Shown in pieces: positions 1 through 7,509 of a stretch of 36,314 bases of DNA. Each line of letters opens with the position of its first letter. The first letter of the stretch is position 1. The position numbers and the translations under genes were made by a program. Source of the stretch: JACQCV01 sp964634555 (GTDB lineage: Bacteria; Patescibacteriota; Minisyncoccia; Phycocordibacterales; UBA12445); assembly GCA_964634555.1 (NCBI GenBank), contig CAZWJJ010000001.1, positions 1-36,314 on the forward strand. The letters run 5' to 3'. The notes under the pieces are model-generated. The model was not told the origin of the DNA and ran no database searches. It saw only the letters and a list, made by a program, of their open reading frames with translations.

Positions 1-2
1 AG

Positions 3-485
3 ACACAAAAATTAACTGTTGATATTGTAAATCATGATAGAGAATTATTTTTCCGATGTCAGGGAGTTCTTCTAGACTTAATCGACTTACACGATTTCAA
101 TATCTTCGGTAAAACCGTAGATATTGAACATTTTAGAGTTGGTGAAGTAAGAAGAGATAACGAGATGCCGAAGACATATAGCTATCATTCCGATCCAATA
201 TTAAAAAATTTTATTGATGGTAAAATTCAATATCTATATCCTAAATATTTTCAAAGAGATGACCAACTTCTCATAGAAATAGAATATCGTCGGCCCGATG
301 ATTTTTTCAAAACAAATTTCGTTAATAAATATAAAATACAGAAGGTTCACGAGGAAATAGAATTAATGAGGATAACAGCAAAATATGGCACCGAAAAATA
401 TGATCAGATTAATGAGCTATACAAAACTAAATTAGAAGAATTCGTTATGCCTGAAAATCCTATTTTGCGAAGAAAAATGAAGTAA
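3..485 (+). CDS. Hypothetical protein, C-terminal part (5' end outside window)
   Basis: The frame is open from the first bases of the window to a TAA at 483-485, so this is the last ~160 residues of a longer protein. An internal ATG at 165 exists, but the reading frame upstream of it is uninterrupted and looks coding, so I treat the gene as truncated by the window edge. The visible part is charged and rich in Tyr, Lys, Glu and Ile, with no signal peptide or membrane segment; the last ~60 residues are probably helical. I recognise no catalytic motif or family. A good terminator follows 14 bases after the stop, which supports real transcription of this strand. Function unknown. Confidence 0.6.
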   Translation, partial: TQKLTVDIVNHDRELFFRCQGVLLDLIDLHDFNIFGKTVDIEHFRVGEVRRDNEMPKTYSYHSDPILKNFIDGKIQYLYPKYFQRDDQLLIEIEYRRPDDFFKTNFVNKYKIQKVHEEIELMRITAKYGTEKYDQINELYKTKLEEFVMPENPILRRKMK

Positions 486-499
486 TCCGACGAGTTCAG

Positions 500-526
500 G
501 CCCGGAATTTAACCGGGCTTTTTTAT
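500..526 (+). terminator. Rho-independent terminator of the first gene
   Basis: A perfect 6-bp GC stem (GCCCGG at 500-505 pairing with CCGGGC at 513-518) with a 7-base loop is followed directly by TTTTTTATT. It lies 14 bases after the stop of the preceding gene. Confidence 0.85.
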
Positions 527-540
527 TGTGTAAAAATTAA

Positions 541-713
541 AGATTGCTTCGTTGTAGACTCCTCGCAATGACAGTGTAGTAGGGATTGCTCAATAGCAAA
601 ATATAGTGTATAGTTTTGCGATCTTCTAGCTGTCATTGCGAGCGGTAGCGAAGCAATTTACGCTATTACTACTATAAATAGAGATTGCTTCGTCGTAAAC
701 TCCTCGCAATGAC
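541..713. repeat. Three copies of a dispersed intergenic repeat, two of them inverted
   Basis: Copies at 541-572, 631-657 (opposite orientation) and 682-713. The consensus begins AGATTGCTTCGTCG and ends CTCCTCGCAATGAC; termini ATTGC and GCAAT are inverted repeats. The second and third copies face each other and could pair into a long hairpin that ends 17 bases before the tgt start. Further copies are at 10432-10464 and 34924-35193. Similar attgcttcg...cgcaatgac elements are known as dispersed repeats in several bacterial groups; no transposase is seen here. Confidence 0.8.
586..614 (+). promoter_or_regulatory. Candidate sigma70-type promoter upstream of tgt
   Basis: TTGCTC (586-591), a 17-base spacer and TATAGT (609-614) fit a -35/-10 pair. 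Transcription from about 621 would give a ~110-base leader carrying the inverted repeat pair. The -35 is only a partial match, so this is tentative. Confidence 0.35.
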
Positions 714-729
714 CATTCGGTATAAAAAC

Positions 730-1878
730 ATGATCGATTTCAAAATAACAAAGAGATCAAAAAAGAGCTGGGCTCGAACTGGCATTCTAACAACTCCACA
801 TGGCGTTGTAGAAACACCAGCACTGGTACCTGTGGCGACTAAAGCTGTTATAAAAACTTTGACATCAGAGGAGGTAAAACTTACTAACACCCAGTTGACT
901 ATTTCTAATACTTTTCATCTTCATCTAAAACCTGGCGATCAAATTGTTAAAAAAGCTGGCGGAATAAATAATTTTATGAAAGCCGATTGGCCGACAATGA
1001 CCGACTCCGGCGGATTTCAGGTATTCAGTCTTGGTTTTGGACATGACATGCAAGTCGGCAAGATCACCAAATATTTTCCAGGAAAAACAAAAGAGATGGT
1101 TGTCGATGCGGGCAATAAACCTAAATCAGTAAAAATCACAGAAGATGGTGTGCATTTTCGTTCGCCATTCGACGGCCGAAAACTTTTTATTGGACCCAAA
1201 GAATCTATAAAGTTCCAAGAGAACATTGGCGCTGATATTATTTATGCTTTTGATGAATGCACTCCGCCTCTGTCGACGATCGAATACGCGGCAAAATCTC
1301 TGGAGCTTACTCATCGCTGGGCGAAGATCTGCGTTGACAGCAAAAAGACCGATCAGGCTCTTTATGGAATTGTACAGGGTTCAAGATATAAAACCCTCCG
1401 TGAAAAAGCTTCGCAATTCATAGACTCGCTCGATTTCGCCGGCTATGGAATTGGTGGAGACCTTGGCGAAAGCAAAGGCACAATGGATGAAATTCTTTCT
1501 TGGGTGATACCTAATCTTCGCGAAAGCCATCCGCGCCACATGCTTGGAATCGGCTATCTCGACGACATGGAGATAATTGTAAAGAGAGGAATCGACACCG
1601 TCGACTGTACGGTGCCAACCCATTTTGCCAGACGTGGAATCGCGTTCACAAGCAAAGGCAAAATCGATCTTAAACAAAGCCGTTATCTCATCGACAAAAA
1701 TCCTCTTGATAAAAAATGTGAGTGCCACACCTGTCTAACTTATAGACGCAACTATATCTCCCACCTCTTCAAAAGCGATGAGATCACTGCCATGCGGCTT
1801 GTAACATTTCATAATCTTTTTTACTTCAACAAAGTCATAGCTGATATCCGACAAAAGATTAAGGACGGAAAAATTTAA
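730..1878 (+). CDS. tgt: Queuine/preQ1 tRNA-ribosyltransferase
   Basis: Exchanges guanine 34 of GUN-anticodon tRNAs for preQ1 (or queuine), the signature step of queuosine synthesis. From ATG 730 the protein is 382 residues, the usual bacterial length. Visible motifs are TDSGGFQVFSL with the general-base Asp at residue 92, the FRSPFDGRK stretch, GIVQG, GYGIGGDLGE, and DCTVPTHFARRG carrying the nucleophile Asp. The C-terminal zinc site is CECHTC with a downstream His in TFHNLF. An ATG at 709 and a TTG at 685 are in frame, but both lie inside the upstream repeat and would add residues absent from the family, so I place the start at MIDFKIT. There is no Shine-Dalgarno sequence. No other queuosine gene is in the window. 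Confidence 0.95.
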   Translation: MIDFKITKRSKKSWARTGILTTPHGVVETPALVPVATKAVIKTLTSEEVKLTNTQLTISNTFHLHLKPGDQIVKKAGGINNFMKADWPTMTDSGGFQVFSLGFGHDMQVGKITKYFPGKTKEMVVDAGNKPKSVKITEDGVHFRSPFDGRKLFIGPKESIKFQENIGADIIYAFDECTPPLSTIEYAAKSLELTHRWAKICVDSKKTDQALYGIVQGSRYKTLREKASQFIDSLDFAGYGIGGDLGESKGTMDEILSWVIPNLRESHPRHMLGIGYLDDMEIIVKRGIDTVDCTVPTHFARRGIAFTSKGKIDLKQSRYLIDKNPLDKKCECHTCLTYRRNYISHLFKSDEITAMRLVTFHNLFYFNKVIADIRQKIKDGKI

Positions 1879-1895
1879 ACGGCGTTAGTCCGATA

Positions 1896-1925
1896 TTGCG
1901 AAAAAATAGTTGCAAATGATATAAT
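1896..1925 (+). promoter_or_regulatory. Promoter of the MgtC-family gene, leaderless geometry
   Basis: TTGCGA (1896-1901), an 18-base spacer and a perfect TATAAT (1920-1925). The -10 ends six bases before the GTG start at 1932, so the predicted transcription start coincides with the start codon. Confidence 0.7.
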
Positions 1926-1931
1926 AATGTT

Positions 1932-2426
1932 GTGAATAATATTTTCCCCTTTCTCGATCCAGCGACTGCTGACATGATCCTGCAAGTAACAGTCGCGATG
2001 CTTCTTGGAGCCATCATTGGCGCCCAAAGATCGACATCAAACAAAACTGCCGGCATGAGAACATACGCCCTCATCACCATGGGCTCCTGCCTTTTTGTGG
2101 TTATTTCGCATCTGATTGCTGACCAATATGTTGGTATAACTTCCTTTGATCCTCTACATGTCGCCGCTCAAATAGTTGTCGGCATAGGATTTGTCGGCGG
2201 GGGATTGATTATGACTCAAGGAAAAAAGATCAGCGGCATAACAACCGCCGCCGGACTCTGGGTGTCAGCTGGCGTTGGCATGGCTGTCGGGTTTCATCTT
2301 TATACTCTGGCAATTTTTGTAACGATCGTAATTTTATTCATCTTCTCAACTCTTTGGCATTTTGAAAAAATTATTCAAAAATATGTAGCCAAATATCACA
2401 AAGATGCTGAGAGAGGTGATGAATAA
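1932..2426 (+). CDS. MgtC/SapB-family membrane protein
   Basis: A 164-residue integral membrane protein of the MgtC/SapB family, found across bacteria and linked in some species to Mg2+ homeostasis and intracellular survival; the biochemical role is not settled. Family marks are the N-terminal helix with GAIIGAQRS, the AGMRTYALITMGSCLF segment, then GIGFVGGGLIM and ITTAAGLWVSAGVGMA. There are four or five hydrophobic segments and a short charged C-terminal tail. The start is GTG at 1932, chosen because a perfect -10 box ends six bases before it and no ATG gives the conserved N-terminus. The gene runs towards dnaE, with only four bases between the two stops and no terminator between them. The short form lacks the C-terminal soluble domain of MgtC proper. 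Confidence 0.85.
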   Translation: MNNIFPFLDPATADMILQVTVAMLLGAIIGAQRSTSNKTAGMRTYALITMGSCLFVVISHLIADQYVGITSFDPLHVAAQIVVGIGFVGGGLIMTQGKKISGITTAAGLWVSAGVGMAVGFHLYTLAIFVTIVILFIFSTLWHFEKIIQKYVAKYHKDAERGDE

Positions 2427-2430
2427 TAGT

Positions 2431-4759
2431 CTAGGCCATAATCTTAACCGCCTCCGCCAAAATCGAAATCTCATCATTTCTTAATGAAACCGTACCTCGA
2501 ATAGCCAGACATTTTTCAACTGCAAGATTTTCTTTATTTTGAGTGTAAACTCTAGGGAAAACAACTACTTCCATAGCATCTGTAAAATCCGCTATTTTCA
2601 CAAATGCCATCGGCTCATTCTTTTTTGTAGTGATAACCCGGATAGACTCAACGATACCACCGATAACAGCAGTAGCGCCGTTGCCCATGGTCTTAATATG
2701 TTTAATTGTATTTTCCTTTTTCTCAAGTTTGTCTTTGAATTTATCCAGAGGGTGACCGGACAGATACAAACCTAGCAACTCTTTTTCCCAATTCAATCGA
2801 TCAAACTGCGAAGCCGGCGCAGATGGTTTCAATTTAAGATCAGGCACCGTCTCTTTATTAGCCATTCCCCCAAAAAGTGAACCTTGCGCGGCGAACGACT
2901 TATTATTTTCACGAATATAGTTCAAAACATCCTCCATATTAAAAAGCATCTGGCCTCTTTCGCCCATTTCATCCAGTGCACCGGCCTTAATTAGTGCCTC
3001 AAGAGATTTTTTATTTAAATTCTTATGCTTAACTCGCTCCAAAAAATTAGAGAAGGATTTATATGGCCCGCCACGTTTTCTTTCGGCAATGATCGCATTG
3101 GAAATCTCTTCTCCTAAATTTTTAATAGCATAGAGTCCGAAACGAATCTTGTCGCCGGTCGTTTTATCTTTAATAACGGTAAAACTACCGTTGCTTTGAT
3201 TAACATCTGGCGACAAAATAGGAATTCCCATCCTCTTACACTCAGCCACAATTCCCGAAACTTCTTCAACATCGCCGGCATCAGCAGTTAAAACGGCAGT
3301 CATATACTCAGCTGGAAAATTAGCCTTCATATACGCCGTCTGATAAGCAACTCGGCCATAGCTCGCAGCGTGCGCCTTGTTAAATCCGTATGCCGCGAAC
3401 GGCTCGATCAAAAGCCAAAGTTCATTAGCCTTCGCCTCCGACAAGCCGTGTTTTTTAAAACCATCTAGAAGTTTAACCCTCTGCGCCTCCATCTCGGCTG
3501 GGATCTTTTTACCCATGGCCTTTCGAAGCTTGTCGGCTTCAAGCCACGAATAGCCAGCCAAATGAATGGCAGTCAACATAACGTCATCCTGATAAGTGAT
3601 AACTCCATAAGAAGTGTCGAGAATCGGTTTCAATCGGGGATCAAGGTATGAAATAAGTTTTGGATTCTGTTTGCGCTTAATATATTCGGGAATCATTTCG
3701 ATCGGACCCGGACGATAAAGCGCTACCATGGCATTGATATCGTGAACGGTCGTCGGCCGCAATTCCTTCAAATATTTTGTCATTCCAGAACCGTTCAACT
3801 GGAACAAACCCATAGTCTCTCCGCGAGCCAGCATCTCAAAAGTTTTTTTATCGTTAATATTGATATTATCGAGATCAACTTCAATGCCAGTCATCTCTTT
3901 GGCTATCTTGATCGCGTCTCCCAAAATTGAGAGATTTTTAATTCCCAAAAAATCAAACTTTAATAAGCCAATATCCTCAACAGCGTGCATATCGTATTGT
4001 GTAATGATTTTTTCACCGCGAGGTTCAAATTGTAGAGGCACAACTTCATTTAGTGGTTCGGGAGAAATAACAACTCCTGCGGCATGAACGCTACAGTGTC
4101 GAACGCACCCTTCGAGTTTCATTGCCAGATCGAGTATCTCTTTCGTCTGCGATTCAGTATCATAAGCCTGCTTCAACTCTGGAACCATTTCCATTGCACT
4201 TGTGATGGTCATTGGAAAACCTTGTGAACCCATCGGAATCATTTTTGAGATTCTGTCCCCAACATCATATGGAAAAGCCAGCGCACGAGCGACATCACGC
4301 ACCGAACCGCGAGCCATCATAGAACCAAAAGTGCCTATCTGCGCCACCTTATCCGCGCCGTATTTATCTTTGGCGTATTGAATAACTTCTTCTCGGCGAT
4401 TGTCTGAATAGTCCATATCAATATCCGGTGCCGAAGGTCGTTCAGGATTCAAAAAACGCTCGAACGGCAGTTTATACTCTAGGGGATTAACATTTGTAAT
4501 ACCGGTCAAATAGGTAACCATGGATCCCGCAACCGACCCTCGGATATTTGTCAAAATTCCATTTCGATGTGAAAAATCAAGCAGATCAGATACAACAAGA
4601 AAATATGGAGAGTATCCTTTATCAAAAATAATTTTCAACTCATATTCGATTCGATCAATAACTTCTTTCGATTCTTCTAGACCGCGCTTTGGAATTCCCT
4701 CATATGTTAAACTGATGAGCTCTTCATCATAAGACATACCACAATCAACTTTGATCTCA
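2431..4759 (-). CDS. dnaE: DNA polymerase III alpha subunit, C-terminal two thirds (broken by assembly gap)
   Basis: Catalytic part of the replicative polymerase. Read leftwards from the gap, the frame is open from 4758 (EIKVDCGMSYDEEL) to a TAG at 2431. It holds the palm motif APDIDMDYSD with two catalytic Asps, FDFLGIKNL with the third, then the beta-clamp-binding/HhH region and a C-terminal OB fold (IGGIVESIRV... to ILAEAVKIMA). The Met at 4737 is internal, not a start: family members continue upstream. The N-terminal PHP part lies on the other side of the Ns (4998-5849). The two halves together would give a C-family polymerase of about 1060 residues, a normal length. Confidence 0.92.
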
Positions 4760-4769
4760 NNNNNNNNNN
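4760..4769. other. Assembly gap (10 N) inside dnaE
   Basis: Exactly ten Ns, a conventional placeholder of unknown true size. DnaE coding sequence resumes to the left. The right flank is UppS-like, not DnaE-like, so the gap marks an unreliable join. Confidence 0.98.
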
Positions 4770-4997
4770 CGTGCGAATGACCAAATCAGGTTCGGGAAGC
4801 GCGCTGGTAAACAGTCTTGCCGCAAAGAGTTCCGGTGTGATCGTTTCGGGGTCGAGGCGGCCCTCTTTGGCGCCTCTCGCGAGTTCGCGGGCGGCGTTGG
4901 CAATTTCCTCTTGTCCGCCATAGTCAAACGCAAACGTCAGATTGAGCCCTTTATTGTCGACGGTTCTTTGTTCCGCATCCTCAATCATCCATTGGAT
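4770..4997 (-). pseudogene. uppS: Undecaprenyl diphosphate synthase (UppS) fragment inserted in dnaE, probably chimeric
   Basis: About 76 codons on the minus strand match the middle of cis-prenyltransferases: an EDAEQRT helix, NKGLNLTFAFDYGGQEEI (the LNxxxNYGGRxEI motif), and LPEPDLVIRT just before the gap, where SGE and the RxS motif would follow. None of this belongs in DnaE. It is visibly richer in G and C than its flanks, with different codon use. The N-terminal half of UppS (the MDGNGRWA active-site loop) is absent. It is in frame with the DnaE N-terminal part, which may be chance. Most likely a mis-joined read or contig from another genome; a real insertion into an essential polymerase is much less likely. 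Confidence 0.8.
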
Positions 4998-5849
4998 ATC
5001 GGGAAAAACCCACGATCCAAGCTTAATATCTATTTCACACATCGATGCGATCTTAAACGTATTCTCGATCGCGTCGGGCGTATTCTTAAATTTCTCCAGC
5101 GCCTCTTCCGGAGTAAAAAAAGAAAAATCATCGACGGCATTGGTTAATCTATCAGCATCAGTAAGATCGGTGTTGGTTTGAATTGCCACCAATGTATCGT
5201 GTGCCTTATTATCTTCGTGATCCAGATAGTGAGAATCCTGCGTGGCAACCAACGGAATATTTAATTTTCTGGCGATCTTAATCTGCCCATCTGTAATTTC
5301 ATCAAATCTCTCTAGCTTCGAGTGAGCCTGAATTTCAATAAAATAGTTTTCCTTGCCGAATATCTCCTGATATTCTAATGCCACCTTCTCTGCCTTTTCA
5401 AAATCACGATTCCAGATCGCTTTAGAAAATTCACTGCCCAAACATCCCGACAAGCAGATCAGGCCTTCGGAATATTTTTTGAGTATCTCCTTGTCCATTC
5501 TTGGCTTGTAATAATATCCTTCGAGGTTGGCCGCCGTAACTAACTTAATGAGATTTTTATATCCCTGATTATTTTTCGCCAAAAGTATTAAATGATACCT
5601 TTCATTATCAACACCCGGCTGTTTATCGAAGCGCGAACGATTGGCGATATATGCCTCGACACCGATAATTGGCTTGACACCTTGCTTCTTGCACTCTTTA
5701 TAAAATTCAATCGCACCATACATATTGCCATGATCGGTAATAGCAATAGCAGGCATGCCAAGAGCCTTGGCTTTTTTAACCATGCCGTCGATCTTTGAAA
5801 GACCGTCGAGAAGAGAATAGTGGCTGTGATTGTGCAAGTGAACAAACAT
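4998..5849 (-). CDS. dnaE: DNA polymerase III alpha subunit, N-terminal PHP part
   Basis: First ~284 residues of DnaE, starting MFVHLHNHSHYSLLDG at ATG 5849. The PHP domain keeps its metal ligands: HNHSH, ITDHGNMYGA, IIGVEAY and ATQDSHYLDHED. A complete set of PHP ligands is compatible with a metal-dependent proofreading exonuclease in the same chain, though that is inferred. Similarity to DnaE ends at GSWVFPD (about 4998); from there to the gap the sequence is UppS-like. Joining WVFPDI directly to the IKVDCGMSYDEEL seen left of the gap would restore a normal DnaE with almost nothing missing. A -10-like TATACT ends eight bases before the start. Confidence 0.92.
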
Positions 5850-5881
5850 GTGTATTTAGTATATAGTATTTGGTATAGAGT
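5850..5881. promoter_or_regulatory. 32-base divergent dnaE/rnhB promoter region
   Basis: The two divergent start codons are 32 bases apart. On the minus strand TATACT (5863-5858) ends eight bases before the dnaE ATG. On the plus strand TATAGT (5862-5867) lies 14 bases before the rnhB ATG. The two -10-like boxes overlap, and any -35 boxes must lie inside the opposite gene. The -35 matches are weak. Confidence 0.45.
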
Positions 5882-6469
5882 ATGAATGTAGATTACAAAT
5901 ATTACATCGGTATTGATGAAGTAGGAAGAGGACCGATTGCCGGACCGGTTACAGTATGCGCCGTTGTCTCTTATTCGGGAAGAAATATGCCGAATTTTTC
6001 CACTATTAAAGACTCGAAGAAACTGACAGAGAAGGGGAGAGAGAAGTGGTTTAAAATGATTAAAGAAACAAAGGCGGATAGAGCAATCGACTTTGCAACA
6101 TTCTCCGCCACGAATAAAATTATAGACAAAATCGGTATTGTTAAAGCTATATCAATATGCATAAAAAATTGCTTAGAAAAATTAAACACTCCGGCTCTGG
6201 AAACATATATAATTTTAGACGGTAGTTTACATGCGCCGCAAAAATATAAAAATCAAGAGACAATAATCAAGGGAGATGAAAAAGAGCCGCTAATCGCCAT
6301 GGCCTCTATTGTGGCTAAAGTCTCGCGCGATTGGCACATGTCTAATCTTCCGGAAAGGTATAATGTCTACGGCTTTGCCGAGCATAAAGGCTACGGCACA
6401 AACACGCATTACTTGGCGATCAAAGAACATGGCATTTCTGATCTGCATCGCCGAACTTTTTTGAAATAA
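5882..6469 (+). CDS. rnhB: Ribonuclease HII
   Basis: Cleaves the RNA strand of RNA-DNA hybrids and single ribonucleotides in DNA. The 195-residue protein has the four acidic catalytic positions of type 2 RNase H: D12 and E13 in GIDEVGRGPIAGP, D113 in ILDGSL, and D150 in SIVAKVSRD. The C-terminal GYGTNTHYLAIKEHG and HRRTF match the family. The start ATG at 5882 places the conserved GIDEVGRG about ten residues in, as usual. There is no Shine-Dalgarno sequence. It is divergent from dnaE across 32 bases, so both replication-related genes may share a control region. Confidence 0.95.
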   Translation: MNVDYKYYIGIDEVGRGPIAGPVTVCAVVSYSGRNMPNFSTIKDSKKLTEKGREKWFKMIKETKADRAIDFATFSATNKIIDKIGIVKAISICIKNCLEKLNTPALETYIILDGSLHAPQKYKNQETIIKGDEKEPLIAMASIVAKVSRDWHMSNLPERYNVYGFAEHKGYGTNTHYLAIKEHGISDLHRRTFLK

Positions 6470-6503
6470 AGAGTTTTTAATCCCTTTCTCTCTGTATCGG
6501 TAA

Positions 6504-6532
6504 TAAAAAAGCCCCAAGAATTTTTCTTGGGG
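6504..6532 (-). terminator. Rho-independent terminator of the small minus-strand gene pair
   Basis: A perfect 9-bp stem (CCCCAAGAA at 6512-6520, TTCTTGGGG at 6524-6532) with a three-base loop. On the minus strand it is followed by six Ts (6510-6505). It lies 15 bases past the stop of the 6548-6796 gene. On the plus strand there is no T run, so it mainly serves the minus strand. Confidence 0.85.
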
Positions 6533-6547
6533 GATACAGCTCATTAT

Positions 6548-6796
6548 CTATCGGTCACTATACTCATAGTATGGACCTTTCGTTTCCATAGTGGAATTAC
6601 CCTGCTGATGGTAATAGTCCCCACATCCAGGCGAAACAGTATGCTTACGGATAACCCACTTTTTGATCAGAACCGGATAGCCAAAACGAGATCTAAAAAA
6701 ATTTGATATTAAATCAATGAGACCTAAGGGGATATTCTCAACAACTTCCTCTATGTAAGAAGGGGCATAATATTCATAAGGCTCATAATGTCCCAT
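6548..6796 (-). CDS. Small Tyr-rich protein of unknown function
   Basis: An 82-residue protein beginning MGHYEPYEYYAPSYIEE. It is rich in Tyr and Pro at both ends (the C-terminus has GDYYHQQ and PYYEYSDR) with a hydrophobic central helix (residues ~20-35) and two basic segments. No signal peptide and no family I recognise. Support for a real gene is good despite its size: the sequence AAGGGAGGA (6814-6806 on the minus strand) is a strong Shine-Dalgarno nine bases before the ATG, and a strong terminator follows the stop. It is the second gene of a pair with 6828-7070. The strong ribosome binding site is unlike nearly every other gene in the window. Confidence 0.65.
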   Translation of the reverse strand: MGHYEPYEYYAPSYIEEVVENIPLGLIDLISNFFRSRFGYPVLIKKWVIRKHTVSPGCGDYYHQQGNSTMETKGPYYEYSDR

Positions 6797-6827
6797 TTTT
6801 ACCAGTCCTCCCTTTTTTGTTTAATTT

Positions 6828-7070
6828 CTAAGTAATACAAAGCCTCTTAATACAAGTCCGGTCCAAATATATACCCCAGTACATACCCCAGCCACAATTG
6901 GGACAATTCTCGGCAAACCGGGTAGTTATTTTATTAGGATGTTTGCAATTTCTTTGTAACACTTCTTGAATCTTCAAAATTTCAAGACTCGCAACGCGAC
7001 TTTTTTCATCTAGTTCTTTCTTCTTAGCAATTAGACGGAGTCTTTTCTTTTGCAATTGATCTTTTGTCAT
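6828..7070 (-). CDS. Small coiled-coil/zinc-ribbon-like protein of unknown function
   Basis: An 80-residue protein starting MTKDQLQKKRLRL. The first ~45 residues are a Lys/Leu/Glu-rich helix with coiled-coil character. Then come NCKHPNK and, 12 residues on, NCPNCGWGMYW: Cys-x-His and Cys-x2-Cys spaced as a possible small zinc site. I place the start at ATG 7070 because GGAGG (7081-7077) lies six bases upstream; in-frame upstream extension is possible but lacks such a site. A second gene with its own Shine-Dalgarno follows 31 bases after the stop, and a terminator closes the pair. A regulatory nucleic-acid-binding role is possible but only guessed. Confidence 0.6.
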   Translation of the reverse strand: MTKDQLQKKRLRLIAKKKELDEKSRVASLEILKIQEVLQRNCKHPNKITTRFAENCPNCGWGMYWGIYLDRTCIKRLCIT

Positions 7071-7191
7071 TTCCAACCTCCATTTCAAAGAACTTGTTCA
7101 GACTAAGTTATCATACTTAATACTAATGTCAATATGTCCGTTATGGTTCAATAGCTTCGTAATATCCCCACAGCCTGAGGCTATTAGTGTC

Positions 7192-7220
7192 TTGAACTTT
7201 TTATTCAATAATGTTATAGT
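7192..7220 (+). promoter_or_regulatory. rpmF promoter, leaderless geometry
   Basis: TTGAAC (7192-7197), a 17-base spacer and TATAGT (7215-7220). The -10 ends six bases before the rpmF ATG at 7227, so transcription should begin at the start codon. Confidence 0.7.
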
Positions 7221-7226
7221 ATCCGC

Positions 7227-7445
7227 ATGGTTATACGAATGAGACATACCAGAGCACATACGGCCAATAGACGGTCGCATCATGCTTTGAAGGCCCCAAA
7301 TTTAACAAAATGCGCTAATTGCCAAGCTCCAAATCTTAGGCACCGAGCTTGCCCAAATTGTGGTAATTACAAAGGGGTAAATAAGATCGATATGATGGCT
7401 AAAGTTGCCAAAAAGGATAAAAGATCTAAGACGAAGTCAGCATAG
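7227..7445 (+). CDS. rpmF: 50S ribosomal protein L32
   Basis: Small zinc-binding protein of the large ribosomal subunit. The 72-residue chain starts MVIRMRHTRAHTANRRSHHA and keeps the L32 core HHALKAP, then the four zinc ligands C29, C32, C42 and C45 in KCANCQ and RACPNCGNYKG. It is longer than usual by a Lys/Asp-rich tail of about 20 residues after NYKG. The start is fixed by the N-terminal arginine-rich sequence and by a promoter whose -10 box ends six bases upstream. It heads a block with nusB, rnc and pyrH, a translation/RNA-processing cluster. A hairpin lies between it and nusB. Confidence 0.93.
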   Translation: MVIRMRHTRAHTANRRSHHALKAPNLTKCANCQAPNLRHRACPNCGNYKGVNKIDMMAKVAKKDKRSKTKSA

Positions 7446-7450
7446 TAATT

Positions 7451-7482
7451 CAGAGTCGCCCTATAGGCGGCTCTGATAGTTT
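7451..7482 (+). terminator. Hairpin after rpmF, weak terminator or attenuator
   Basis: Ten-base arms CAGAGTCGCC (7451-7460) and GGCGGCTCTG (7466-7475) pair with one G-U wobble around a five-base loop. The following ATAGTTT is a poor T run, so termination may be partial, letting some transcripts run into nusB. Confidence 0.55.
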
Positions 7483-7509
7483 AGAGAGTTGAAAATTTGA
7501 AAATAATAT

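Noticed and set aside
4707..5849. A genuine DnaE-UppS fusion protein
   Set aside because: The UppS part is a fragment without its N-terminal active-site loop, differs in composition, abuts an N gap, and interrupts a conserved DnaE region that joins cleanly without it.
7098..7283. Open frame of 61 codons on the minus strand
   Set aside because: It overlaps the rpmF promoter and start on the other strand, lacks an SD, and resembles nothing; rpmF is the real gene.
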